A DNA stretch of 45,773 nucleotides from Paenibacillus glycanilyticus NBRC 16618. GTDB lineage: Bacteria; Bacillota; Bacilli; Paenibacillales; Paenibacillaceae. Where the stretch lies: positions 1-45,773 of the forward strand of contig NZ_BILY01000050.1 in assembly GCF_004000805.1 (NCBI RefSeq), read 5' to 3'. The notes under the pieces were generated by a model. It had not been told where the DNA came from and did not search any database. It saw only the letters and a list, made by a program, of their open reading frames with translations. Below, piece by piece: positions 7,902 to 14,875 of this stretch. The first letter of the stretch is position 1, and the number at the start of each line of letters is the position of its first letter. Both the position numbers and the translations under genes were made by a program.

Positions 7902-8516
7902 TTATTTAACAGCTGCTTCGTAACGTTTGCCAACTTCAGCCCAGTTTACAACGTTCCAGAACGCTGCAATGTAGTCAGGGCGTTTGTTTTGGTAGTTCAG
8001 GTAGTAAGCATGCTCCCAAACGTCCAGACCAAGGATAGGCGTTTCGCCTTCGAAGATCGGGCTGTCTTGGTTAGGCAGGCTCGAAACTTTCAGCTTGCCG
8101 TCTTTAACGGAGAGCCAAGCCCAGCCGCTGCCGAAGCGAGTTGTAGCTGCTTTCGCGAATTCAGCTTTGAACGCGTCGAAGCCGCCCAGTTCGCTGTCGA
8201 TTGCCCCAGCCAGTGCGCCAGTTGGAGCGCCGCCGCCGTTAGGGCCGATAACTTCCCAGAACAGGGAGTGGTTTGCATGGCCGCCGCCGTTGTTGCGTAC
8301 AGCCGTTTTAATTGCGTCCGGAACGATTGCCAGGTTGTTAGCCAGCAGTTCTTCCAGGGACTTGTCTTGCAGCTCAGGAGCTTGTTCCAGAGCAGCGTTC
8401 AGGTTAGTCACGTAAGTGTTGTGGTGACGGCCGTGGTGGATTTCCATTGTCAGCGCGTCGATATGCGGTTCAAGAGCGTCTTTCGCGTAAGGCAAAGCAG
8501 GTAATTGATGAGCCAT
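7902..8516 (-). CDS. sodA: Superoxide dismutase, Mn/Fe family
   Basis: A complete 204-residue cytoplasmic enzyme converting superoxide to hydrogen peroxide and oxygen. Metal ligands follow the family pattern: His27 (in EIHHGRHH), His83 (in GGHANHSLFW), Asp165 and His169 (in DVWEHAYY). The metal is most likely Mn, as in the Bacillus SodA relatives, but Fe cannot be excluded from sequence alone. The start ATG is preceded by GGGAGGCTG. A sigma-A-like promoter (8561-8589) and a 14-bp palindrome overlapping its -35 end lie upstream, and a strong terminator follows, so it is a single-gene unit. Confidence 0.96.
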   Translation of the reverse strand: MAHQLPALPYAKDALEPHIDALTMEIHHGRHHNTYVTNLNAALEQAPELQDKSLEELLANNLAIVPDAIKTAVRNNGGGHANHSLFWEVIGPNGGGAPTGALAGAIDSELGGFDAFKAEFAKAATTRFGSGWAWLSVKDGKLKVSSLPNQDSPIFEGETPILGLDVWEHAYYLNYQNKRPDYIAAFWNVVNWAEVGKRYEAAVK

Positions 8517-8560
8517 GATTAACAGCCTCCCATAAATAGGTTATGTAAAACTCTTCTCAT

Positions 8561-8589
8561 ATTATCCCTTATCCGAGTGCATAAATCAA
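8561..8589 (-). promoter_or_regulatory. sodA promoter
   Basis: Reading on the minus strand, -35 TTGATT (8584-8589) and -10 GATAAT (8561-8566) are separated by 17 bases, a good sigma-A match. Confidence 0.7.
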
Positions 8590-8600
8590 CATTAATGTTG
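8587..8600. promoter_or_regulatory. 14-bp palindrome overlapping the sodA -35
   Basis: CAACATTAATGTTG is a perfect palindrome that overlaps the upstream edge of the -35 element. Its position suits a repressor or activator. It does not match the PerR or Fur box consensus. Confidence 0.45.
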
Positions 8601-8718
8601 CAAAAGTCGAATGGTGACGGACAAAGTCGTACGAGTTGTAGAATGTCACGGGAGCCACGGAAATATGCAAAAACATTAGAAAACGAGGCAAATCCAGAGT
8701 AAACGGGCAATAAATACA

Positions 8719-8732
8719 TGTAAGCGCTTAAA
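8719..8732. promoter_or_regulatory. cre-like site upstream of the GNAT gene
   Basis: TGTAAGCGCTTAAA differs from the CcpA consensus TGWAANCGNTNWCA at one position (A for C at position 13). It is about 150 bases before the GNAT start. Confidence 0.35.
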
Positions 8733-8786
8733 ATAAAGCGTTTTCAACGTAATTTAGCAAATTTCTTTAAAATTTTTAAGTATTTT

Positions 8787-8815
8787 TTAAGACAAAAAGA
8801 GGATTTCGTTATAAA
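8787..8815 (+). promoter_or_regulatory. Possible promoter of the GNAT gene
   Basis: TTAAGA (8787-8792) and TATAAA (8810-8815) are 17 bases apart. The region is AT-rich throughout, so chance matches are easy. Confidence 0.4.
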
Positions 8816-8871
8816 ATGTCGTAAAATATATAAATGCAGCACTATGACAAGGTATAGAAGGTGTATAATTA

Positions 8872-9294
8872 ATGAACGTTCGTTCCTTCCAGTTGTCTGA
8901 CTACAGACCTGTCACTACACTCCTTGAGGAAGTATTGTCTGAAGAGTGTTACGAACAAACGATGGAAGCTTTTGCGCGTCAATTGTCATGGGACAGTGAG
9001 CTTGTACTTGTCGCTGTCGAAGAGTCGGAAATTGTAGGTATGATCATCGGCACGATTGATAATAACAAGGGTTATTACTATCGTATCGCTGTTCATACGG
9101 AGTATCGTCGCCAAGGAATTGGCAAGGCGCTTATACAAGCTTTACGGCAGCGCTTCGAGCAGCGCAACGTTTCCAAAATATTAATTACCGCCGACGAGCA
9201 TAATGAACCGGTGTTGCCGTTATATGAAGCGATGGGTTATGCTTCGAACGACTTTTTCCGTTCATTCCAGAAATTAAGTATTGTAGCAGGCTAA
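8872..9294 (+). CDS. GNAT-family N-acetyltransferase
   Basis: A 140-residue single-domain GNAT protein. The acetyl-CoA pyrophosphate-binding motif is RRQGIGKAL (about residues 79-87), preceded by the beta-4 strand YYYRIAVHTEY and followed by the usual ILITADEHNEPVLPLYEAMGY segment. It transfers an acetyl group from acetyl-CoA to an amine; the substrate cannot be read from sequence. The ATG is preceded by AGAAGGTG. It is a single-gene unit, closed by the terminator at 9334. Confidence 0.85.
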   Translation: MNVRSFQLSDYRPVTTLLEEVLSEECYEQTMEAFARQLSWDSELVLVAVEESEIVGMIIGTIDNNKGYYYRIAVHTEYRRQGIGKALIQALRQRFEQRNVSKILITADEHNEPVLPLYEAMGYASNDFFRSFQKLSIVAG

Positions 9295-9333
9295 ACGGCT
9301 TCCGAATTCAGCCTAATAGCCATATTGTGCAGG

Positions 9334-9378
9334 GCATATCTGCATCGCCATTGCTTTTGGCGGTCAGATATGCTTTTC
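9334..9378 (+). terminator. Terminator after the GNAT gene
   Basis: GCATATCTG (9334-9342) pairs with CAGATATGC (9365-9373), with a further inner CGCCA/TGGCG pairing, followed by TTTTC. The arrangement closes the acetyltransferase unit. Confidence 0.7.
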
Positions 9379-9465
9379 TATTTAAAAGGACTATTGTTTG
9401 GAACATACGAACGGGGCGCTTGATGCCGCCCTTGGCCCGTTTCACAATAAGTAAGGAGAGGCGTC

Positions 9466-10023
9466 ATGGACATTTATCGGCACTGTGTTATCAAAAGCTT
9501 CAAGCACGACGGTCATATTCACCGAACATGGCAGCGCAACTACCTTGTGCCGGCAGAACGGCTTGCGCCAGTGCACAGGGATAACCAAATCATTGTGCTT
9601 ATAAATCGTCAGACGCCTATAGTGGAATCCGACGGCAAGCAGTGGATCAGCCGCGTGCCGGCGGTATCGTTCTTTATTCCGGGTGAATGGTTTAACGTCG
9701 TAGCGCTGCTGGAAGACAGCGGCATCCGTTACTATTGCAATATCGCATCTCCGCCTTATTTGCAGGGGGACGTGCTTACTTATATCGATTATGATCTGGA
9801 TGTGATCCGCACGACCGAAGGCAACCGCTATGTCGTGGATCAGGACGAGTACCAGATGCACAAGCTGGCTTATCATTATCCGCAGATGGTGGAGGACAAG
9901 GTTCAGCAAGGACTGGCAGCGCTGCTCAAGCGGATGGACGAGGGAGCGGTTCCTTTCCAGGATGACATTGTCCAAAGCTACTATGCAGACTGGCATAGCA
10001 CCTGTGGGGAAAGCGAGGGGTAG
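9466..10023 (+). CDS. DUF402 nucleoside tri/diphosphate phosphatase (YgaC/Ntdp type)
   Basis: The 185-residue protein belongs to the DUF402 family. The characteristic central part reads FFIPGEWFNVVALLEDSGIRYYCNIASPP, then GDVLTYIDYDLDVI and the acidic VVDQDEYQMHKLAYHYP. Staphylococcal Ntdp and Bacillus YgaC relatives hydrolyse nucleoside tri- and diphosphates using metal bound by the conserved Asp/Glu residues. AAGGAGAGG lies close upstream of the ATG. The signal peptidase gene follows 5 bases after its stop, so the two are almost certainly co-transcribed. Exact physiological role is not clear from the sequence. Confidence 0.82.
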   Translation: MDIYRHCVIKSFKHDGHIHRTWQRNYLVPAERLAPVHRDNQIIVLINRQTPIVESDGKQWISRVPAVSFFIPGEWFNVVALLEDSGIRYYCNIASPPYLQGDVLTYIDYDLDVIRTTEGNRYVVDQDEYQMHKLAYHYPQMVEDKVQQGLAALLKRMDEGAVPFQDDIVQSYYADWHSTCGESEG

Positions 10024-10028
10024 GCTAC

Positions 10029-10613
10029 ATGAGTGTATCCCCTTCCGATCTGAATGAAACCGCCCCGCGGGAGGCTCATGAAAAGCCTCATTGGTTTAAG
10101 GAAGGCCTGGAGTGGGCGAAAACCATAACGATTTCTTTTCTGATCGTGATGGTGCTGCATCTGTTTGTCTTTAATCTCTCGACAGTCGAAGGGCATTCCA
10201 TGGAGCCGACGCTTCAGGACCGGGAGTGGCTGTTCGTGAATAAGGCCGCTTATCTGATTGGCAATCCTAAGCTGGGAGATGTCGTTATTCTCGAGGACCC
10301 TTCGGCATACGGCACCGAAAAAGACTTTCTGGTGAAGCGCGTCGTTGGCGTAGCGGGCGACCGCATCGAAATTTACAATAAACAGCTCTACCGTAACGGA
10401 GAAAAGGTATCGGAAGCCTATACCGATGTCGAAATCGAGGATTTGGATTTTATGCCGGTCATTGTTCCGAAGGGGCAATATTTCGTTATGGGGGACAACC
10501 GCCATGCGAGAGCCAGCAAGGACAGCCGGATTTTTGGCACCGTACCGCGTTCCATGATCCACGGCAGAGCGGATATTATTCTGTGGCCGTTCAAGCAGGT
10601 GAAGGTGTTATAG
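10029..10613 (+). CDS. lepB: Type I signal peptidase
   Basis: A 194-residue membrane protease that removes signal peptides from secreted proteins. It has one N-terminal membrane segment (about residues 32-50), catalytic Ser57 in GHSMEPT and the general-base Lys103 in LVKRVVGVAGD, and box E reading GDNRHARASKDSR. The active site faces outside the membrane. Length and single transmembrane segment match Bacillus SipS-type enzymes rather than the two-span proteobacterial form. AGGGGTAG precedes the ATG. The tail end of the gene is followed by tandem leader repeats belonging to rnhA. The symbol could equally be sipS. Confidence 0.93.
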   Translation: MSVSPSDLNETAPREAHEKPHWFKEGLEWAKTITISFLIVMVLHLFVFNLSTVEGHSMEPTLQDREWLFVNKAAYLIGNPKLGDVVILEDPSAYGTEKDFLVKRVVGVAGDRIEIYNKQLYRNGEKVSEAYTDVEIEDLDFMPVIVPKGQYFVMGDNRHARASKDSRIFGTVPRSMIHGRADIILWPFKQVKVL

Positions 10614-10620
10614 CCTTATA

Positions 10621-10763
10621 GAATTGGTCCGCAATTTTCTAAGCCTATGCTTATGAAGCAAGAATTGCTTCTCAATTCTTTAGGCGTATGCTTTCGAAGT
10701 AAGAATTGCTTCGCAATTCTTTAGGCCTATGCTTACGAAGTAAGAATTGCTTCTCAATTCTTT
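10621..10763 (+). repeat. Tandem 41-bp leader repeats before rnhA
   Basis: Three full units of exactly 41 bases (10621, 10662, 10703) and a partial fourth (10744) that runs into the rnhA ribosome binding site. Each unit contains a hairpin such as GAATTGCTTCGCAATTC, then TTTAGGC and, in the second and third, ATGCTTNCGAAGTAA. The fourth unit ends TTTTAGGAG, the actual Shine-Dalgarno sequence. Related arrays precede acnA and, degenerately, yesN. There are no unique spacers, so it is not CRISPR. Confidence 0.85.
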
Positions 10764-10777
10764 TAGGAGATGGAAGA

Positions 10778-11212
10778 ATGAAAGAAGTGACAATCTATAC
10801 GGACGGCGCCTGCTCGGGGAATCCGGGGCCGGGCGGCTGGGGAGCCGTTTTATTCTACGGTGCGCACCGGAAAGAACTTTCCGGGGGCGAAAAGCATTCG
10901 ACGAACAACCGGATGGAGATTCAGGCGGTTATTGAAGCGCTGAGTCTTCTGAAGGAACCATGCAAAGCAAAGATATACAGCGATTCCGCTTATGTCGTGA
11001 ACTGCTTCCAGAAGGGCTGGATTCACGGCTGGCTGCGCAATGGCTGGAAGAACAGCAAGAAGGAGCCGGTGGAGAATCAGGATCTGTGGAAAATGCTATG
11101 GGATCTGATGAAGCGCCATCAGGTGGAATACATCAAAGTAAAAGGGCATAGCGACAACGAGTGGAATAACCGCTGCGACGAGCTTGCCCGCGAAGCGATT
11201 AAACGGTTGTAA
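10778..11212 (+). CDS. rnhA: Ribonuclease HI
   Basis: A 144-residue type 1 RNase H that cuts the RNA strand of RNA-DNA hybrids. The catalytic carboxylates are Asp9 (TIYTDGACSGNPGPGG), Glu47 (NNRMEIQAV), Asp69 (IYSDSAYVV) and Asp134 (NRCDELA), with His124 in the flexible loop (VKGHSDNEWN). The basic protrusion (GWIHGWLRNGWKNSKKEPV) is present. ATG 10778 is chosen: GGAGATGG lies just upstream, and the longer frame from 10706 would be encoded by the leader repeats. It is followed 27 bases later by queG. Confidence 0.95.
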   Translation: MKEVTIYTDGACSGNPGPGGWGAVLFYGAHRKELSGGEKHSTNNRMEIQAVIEALSLLKEPCKAKIYSDSAYVVNCFQKGWIHGWLRNGWKNSKKEPVENQDLWKMLWDLMKRHQVEYIKVKGHSDNEWNNRCDELAREAIKRL

Positions 11213-11239
11213 CTTTAGGAGGAAGGGAGCCAGGTGCTA

Positions 11240-12427
11240 ATGGACGGCAGCCGCTGGATAACGTTAAAAGAAGAATTGCGCGAAGCGGCGGCAAGCCTTG
11301 GCATTGACAAGATTGGCTTTGCTTCCGCCGATCCGTTTACCGAGCTGAAAACAAGGCTGATCCGGCATCGCGAGCTAGGCCGCGAGTCGGGCTTCGAGGA
11401 GCCGGATTTGGACAAACGGACCAATCCGGCTTTGCTGTTTGATAATCCGCAATCGATCATCGCGATTGCCGTCGCTTATCCGGCGAAGCTGCCTAATCCG
11501 CCAAAGTCGGAACCGGGGGCCAGACGCGGTATTTTATCGCGGTCCGCTTGGGGCGATGATTATCATAAGGTGCTGCGGGACCGGATGGCGAAGCTGGAGG
11601 CCTGGCTGAAAGAACGCGTACCCGAAGCGCGGTTCGAGAGCATGGTCGATACGGGCGCCTTGTCAGACCGGGCGGTTGCCGAACGTGCCGGGATCGGCTG
11701 GAGCGCGAAGAACTGCTCGATCTTAAGCGAGGACCTGGGCTCTTGGATTTACCTCGGCGAGATGATCACGAATATCCCGTTCGAGCCGGATACACCGGTG
11801 ACGGAGGGCTGCGGGGAATGCACCAAATGCATTGACGCATGCCCGACGGATGCGCTGGTTGGTCCGGGACAGCTGGATTCGAATAAGTGCATCTCGTTTA
11901 TTACGCAAACCAAAGGCTTCATCTCCGATGAATACATGCGCAAGATCGGCAACCGGCTGTATGGCTGCGACACGTGCCAGACCGTATGTCCGGTGAACCG
12001 GGGCAAGAACTGGACCCACCAGCCGGAGCTTCAGCCGGATCCGGAGCTGGTCAAGCCGCTGCTTGTCCCGCTGCTGACGATCGGCAACCGGGAATTCAAA
12101 GATCGTTACGGCCATACCTCTTCCGCCTGGCGCGGCAAGAAACCGATCCAGCGCAACGCGGTTATCGGCCTTGGCAATTTTAAAGACAAAAGCGCCGTGC
12201 CGGATTTGATTGGCGTACTGAAGGACGATACGCGTCCGGTGCTGCGCGGAACGGCTGCCTGGGCACTCTCACGCATCGGCGGCGACGAGGCGATGGAAGC
12301 CCTGATAGAGGCGCTGCCGAACGAGACGGACGAAGAAGCCAGAGTCTATTTGGAGCGTGCGATCGCCAGTCTGGAGACTGACCTTGGCAGAGCGGAGGAA
12401 GGAGCTTCGATCCCGCGTGAAAGCTAG
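11240..12427 (+). CDS. queG: Epoxyqueuosine reductase
   Basis: A 395-residue cobalamin-dependent iron-sulfur enzyme that performs the last step of queuosine synthesis in tRNA. The N-terminal part carries the DUF1730-like cobalamin domain. The ferredoxin part has two [4Fe-4S] motifs: CGECTKCIDACP and CDTCQTVCP. The C-terminal region (NFKDKSAVPDLIGVLKDD onward) contains HEAT-like repeats, the usual tRNA-binding appendage of this enzyme. Start is uncertain by two codons: ATG 11240 or GTG 11234, both near AGGAGGAAGGGAG. It probably shares a transcript with rnhA. Confidence 0.95.
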   Translation: MDGSRWITLKEELREAAASLGIDKIGFASADPFTELKTRLIRHRELGRESGFEEPDLDKRTNPALLFDNPQSIIAIAVAYPAKLPNPPKSEPGARRGILSRSAWGDDYHKVLRDRMAKLEAWLKERVPEARFESMVDTGALSDRAVAERAGIGWSAKNCSILSEDLGSWIYLGEMITNIPFEPDTPVTEGCGECTKCIDACPTDALVGPGQLDSNKCISFITQTKGFISDEYMRKIGNRLYGCDTCQTVCPVNRGKNWTHQPELQPDPELVKPLLVPLLTIGNREFKDRYGHTSSAWRGKKPIQRNAVIGLGNFKDKSAVPDLIGVLKDDTRPVLRGTAAWALSRIGGDEAMEALIEALPNETDEEARVYLERAIASLETDLGRAEEGASIPRES

Positions 12428-12450
12428 GAAAAATTACTTCCCCGGGACGT

Positions 12451-12479
12451 TTGCGAATGCCTGCTTTACATGCTATTAT
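12451..12479 (+). promoter_or_regulatory. Promoter upstream of yneF
   Basis: TTGCGA (12451-12456) and TATTAT (12474-12479) are separated by 17 bases. It lies about 60 bases before the start codon. Confidence 0.55.
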
Positions 12480-12537
12480 AGGGGTCATTATAGACTATAG
12501 GCTGGATTAGTAGAAAGGGCCGGGTGAGTTCATCATT

Positions 12538-12753
12538 ATGTGGAACATCATTATTCCGATTGTAACTTTAATCGTAGGGGTTGCAGGCGGATTTTTTATC
12601 GGGGTATTCTACCTGCGCAAGCAGCTTGAGAAGATGCAGAACGACCCTGAAATGATTCAAAAAATGGCCAAACAAATGGGCTACAACTTGAACAAACAGC
12701 AAATGAATCGTGCACAGCAAATGATGAAAAATCAGAAAATGCCACGAAGATAA
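12538..12753 (+). CDS. yneF: YneF-family small membrane protein (UPF0154)
   Basis: A 71-residue protein with one N-terminal membrane segment (IIPIVTLIVGVAGGFFIGVFYL) and a short cytoplasmic tail rich in Gln, Met and Lys. The tail includes NDPEMIQKMAKQMGYNLNKQ, the conserved core of the UPF0154/YneF family. Length matches B. subtilis YneF (72). Function is not established. Start ATG has a weak GGTGAG upstream. Confidence 0.88.
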   Translation: MWNIIIPIVTLIVGVAGGFFIGVFYLRKQLEKMQNDPEMIQKMAKQMGYNLNKQQMNRAQQMMKNQKMPRR

Positions 12754-12792
12754 AGTGCGGTCAGTTGGTAGTAGCCGGAGAGGTGGTACGAA

Positions 12793-13383
12793 ATGGCGGG
12801 GATGAAAGACTACGTCAATTCGGCGGTATCGCGCAACCGGGAGCAAATCGAGCATCATGTAAAAGAAATTTTGAAGCTGGTTGGCGAAGACGTCGAAAGA
12901 GAAGGGCTGCTGGAGACACCAGCTCGCGTTACCCGGATGTATGAAGAGATTTTCGCGGGCTACGAGGTAGATCCGCGCGAGGTGCTTGGCGTTACCTTCG
13001 ACGAGCAGCATGAAGAGCTTGTTATTGTCAAAGACATTGTCTACTACAGCCAATGTGAGCATCATATGGCGCCGTTCTTCGGGAAGGTGCACATCGGATA
13101 TATTCCAAGCGGCAAAATCGCCGGTCTCAGCAAGCTGGCAAGACTTGTTGAAGCGGTATCGAGAAGACTGCAGGTGCAGGAGCGGATCACGACGCAGATC
13201 GCGGACATTATGCAGGAAGTGCTGAAGCCGCAAGGCGTGATGGTTGTCGTGGAAGGCGAGCATCTCTGCATGTGCGCGCGCGGCGTGAAGAAGCCGGGCA
13301 GCAAGACGGTTACGTCGGCCGTTCGCGGCGTATTCTCGGATAGTGCGCTGCGTTCGGAGTTTCTGTCTTTGCTCAAGCAATAA
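12793..13383 (+). CDS. folE: GTP cyclohydrolase I
   Basis: A 196-residue enzyme that converts GTP to 7,8-dihydroneopterin triphosphate for folate and queuosine synthesis. Zinc ligands are Cys88 and His91 (SQCEHHMAPFFG) and Cys159 (GEHLCMCARG). The substrate-binding RVTRMYEEIFAGY and KIAGLSKLARLVE segments are intact. GAGAGGTGG precedes the ATG. The gene lies a short distance from queG; FolE product is also the entry to the queuosine pathway, so the proximity may be functional (inference). A hairpin lies at 13399-13437 and a strong terminator at 13466. Confidence 0.96.
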   Translation: MAGMKDYVNSAVSRNREQIEHHVKEILKLVGEDVEREGLLETPARVTRMYEEIFAGYEVDPREVLGVTFDEQHEELVIVKDIVYYSQCEHHMAPFFGKVHIGYIPSGKIAGLSKLARLVEAVSRRLQVQERITTQIADIMQEVLKPQGVMVVVEGEHLCMCARGVKKPGSKTVTSAVRGVFSDSALRSEFLSLLKQ

Positions 13384-13465
13384 TAGCTGTAACAAGGTGA
13401 AACGGCTTCGCCATCCTTTGGTGGCGGGGAGCGTTTCATTCCGGAGAATTCTTAGAATTAAATAA

Positions 13466-13521
13466 AAGCCGCCGTGGCATCAAGTTCCGTTTCGAACGCT
13501 TGATGCTGCGGTGGCTTTTTT
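13466..13521. terminator. Bidirectional terminator between folE and the hydrolase gene
   Basis: AAGCC-GCCG…GCATCAAG pairs with CTTGATGC…CGGTGGCTT, followed by a T-run on the plus strand; the minus-strand side (TTTTATTT) is also T-rich. It serves two convergent genes. Confidence 0.85.
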
Positions 13522-13544
13522 GTTATCCGTATAAGGGCTGTATG

Positions 13545-14639
13545 CTAAGTGGTTTGCGTATTGTCTTTGGCGGGATGCGATTCCTGGAACTGTTGATCGA
13601 CCTGGCCGAGGAAAAGGGCTGCGCGCTGGATGTATTCGGTTGGCGAAGCGCGGAAGAGCATTTCGTGCTGGCCGTTTGGTACAATCCAGGAGCGGGACAG
13701 CGGGTTCGTCTGATCCGCCGCTATTTGCTCGGCTAACTGGTAAGGTGCTTTGGCATCGCTTGTGCCATGCATAATGTACAGCGGTATATCAAAGGACTTC
13801 GATAATATTTGATCAACCGGCACCTGCTTCAGGTTTGTGCCAGACCAGGTAGGGAGCAGCATTTCGATCAACTGCTTGGACGGGAACTTCGGTAGCGGCA
13901 AAATTTGCGTCACATTGTGGAACATCGTATCGGCAGTTGCCAGGAAGGTGCTGTCCAAAATCATCGCGTCAATATCCTTCGTCTGCAGCGCGGCTTGGAG
14001 AGCCGTGCCTGCTCCCATCGAGAAGCCCCATACGACAATCTCCTGGGCTCCGCGGGACTTGGCGAAATTGATGGCCGCGAGCAGCTGCTGCGATTCTTCA
14101 ATCCCCGCCGTAGCCGGCGCCTTGTATTTCTGCGAGGCATAGCCGTAGTCAAAAAGCACCACATTATAGTGAAGCCCGTGAAGCAGCTTCGTCAGATCAT
14201 ACATCGGTACCCAGTCTTCCTCGCGGTTGGCGCCATAGCCGTGGCTGAAAATAACGGTGCGTTCCGACTTCGCCGTGGAGCTTGCCAGAACCGCGTCGGA
14301 ATCATTATCCGAGGCAGGCACATACCAGCCGCTGACGGTTGTTTTTCCGCTGGCGCTTGGGAATAAAATATCTTCATAATCGAGGCCGGCAGCGGCCTTC
14401 GGATTGGAAGTTAGCGGTGCTACATAAGGATAGGTCAGCATCCAGGCGACATATCCGTAGAAAACGAGAACAAGCAGCAGGCATAGCGCCGTGAACGAAG
14501 CAACCAACGCGATGAAGAAATGCTTGCGCGTCTTAGCCTGCGGTCGCTGCTTTTGCAGCCCGCCATCAAGCGGAAAAGGCTGCAGCGTTTGGGGAAAGCC
14601 GGTTTCAAGCGGCATTGGTGTCATTATGGTTGTGCTCAT
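13545..14639 (-). CDS. Membrane-anchored alpha/beta hydrolase
   Basis: The 364-residue protein has a 40-residue basic cytoplasmic start, one membrane segment (FFIALVASFTALCLLLVLVF) and an extracytoplasmic alpha/beta hydrolase domain. The nucleophile elbow is GFSMGAG; the oxyanion strand is VIFSHGYGANRE; the acid is in MHGTSDAKAP; the catalytic His is in NGQHEML. It belongs to the YqkD/BAAT-like group of serine hydrolases; substrate unknown. GAGGGAGGGAC lies close upstream of the ATG. A sigma-A promoter and a palindromic cre-like site lie between it and the divergent iclR gene, so carbon control is possible. Confidence 0.85.
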   Translation of the reverse strand: MSTTIMTPMPLETGFPQTLQPFPLDGGLQKQRPQAKTRKHFFIALVASFTALCLLLVLVFYGYVAWMLTYPYVAPLTSNPKAAAGLDYEDILFPSASGKTTVSGWYVPASDNDSDAVLASSTAKSERTVIFSHGYGANREEDWVPMYDLTKLLHGLHYNVVLFDYGYASQKYKAPATAGIEESQQLLAAINFAKSRGAQEIVVWGFSMGAGTALQAALQTKDIDAMILDSTFLATADTMFHNVTQILPLPKFPSKQLIEMLLPTWSGTNLKQVPVDQILSKSFDIPLYIMHGTSDAKAPYQLAEQIAADQTNPLSRSWIVPNGQHEMLFRASPTEYIQRAALFLGQVDQQFQESHPAKDNTQTT

Positions 14640-14665
14640 CGCATCGTCCCTCCCTCACTACTAAC

Positions 14666-14685
14666 TATGTAAGCGCTATTACATA
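14666..14685. promoter_or_regulatory. 20-bp palindrome with cre-like core before the hydrolase gene
   Basis: TATGTAA and TTACATA form perfect 7-bp arms around a 6-bp centre. The inner TGTAAGCGCTATTA (14668-14681) differs from the CcpA cre consensus at one position. It lies just downstream of the expected transcription start, a typical roadblock position. Confidence 0.5.
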
Positions 14686-14697
14686 TCTAGTACTTTT

Positions 14698-14727
14698 ATC
14701 GTAGACCCGTAGGGTGAGGCCTGTCAA
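14698..14727 (-). promoter_or_regulatory. Promoter of the alpha/beta hydrolase gene
   Basis: On the minus strand, a perfect -35 TTGACA (14722-14727) and -10 TACGAT (14698-14703) with 18 bases between them. Confidence 0.6.
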
Positions 14728-14783
14728 TTGATGTCGATGTAATGTTAAGCATTTGTAATCAGGCTGTAATGAAAGATCTTTTC

Positions 14784-14813
14784 TTTACCATTATCGCTGA
14801 ATTAAGGTATACT
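14784..14813 (+). promoter_or_regulatory. Promoter of the iclR-type gene
   Basis: TTTACC (14784-14789) and TATACT (14808-14813) with 18 bases between them, directly before the palindromic operator candidate. Confidence 0.55.
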
Positions 14814-14825
14814 GGATGATAATAA

Positions 14826-14842
14826 GTTTCATTGTACGAAAC
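14826..14842. promoter_or_regulatory. Candidate IclR-type operator
   Basis: GTTTC-ATTGTAC-GAAAC is a palindrome with 5-bp arms, located between the promoter and the ribosome binding site of the regulator gene. Its form resembles known IclR-family sites and its position suggests autoregulation. Confidence 0.5.
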
Positions 14843-14875
14843 CAAAATTGGAGCGGATCAAGGAGGGCGGACTGG

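Larger units (their letters stand above)
8517..8871. other. Intergenic region between sodA and the GNAT gene
   Basis: This 355-bp region contains divergent regulatory sequence and no gene that I can support. On the sodA side are its promoter and palindrome. In the middle lies a cre-like site (8719-8732). The part nearest the acetyltransferase gene is very AT-rich, with a possible promoter at 8787-8815. Confidence 0.6.

Noticed and set aside
10621..10763. CRISPR array reading of the 41-bp repeats
   Set aside because: The units are directly adjacent with no unique spacers and no cas genes are present.
10706..10777. N-terminal extension of RNase HI encoded by the leader repeats
   Set aside because: The extra residues are translated repeat sequence, the strong ribosome binding site precedes ATG 10778, and the RNase H fold begins there.
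13399..13437. Hairpin directly after folE as its terminator
   Set aside because: The stem is imperfect and not followed by a T-run; the stronger hairpin at 13466-13521 is the better terminator.
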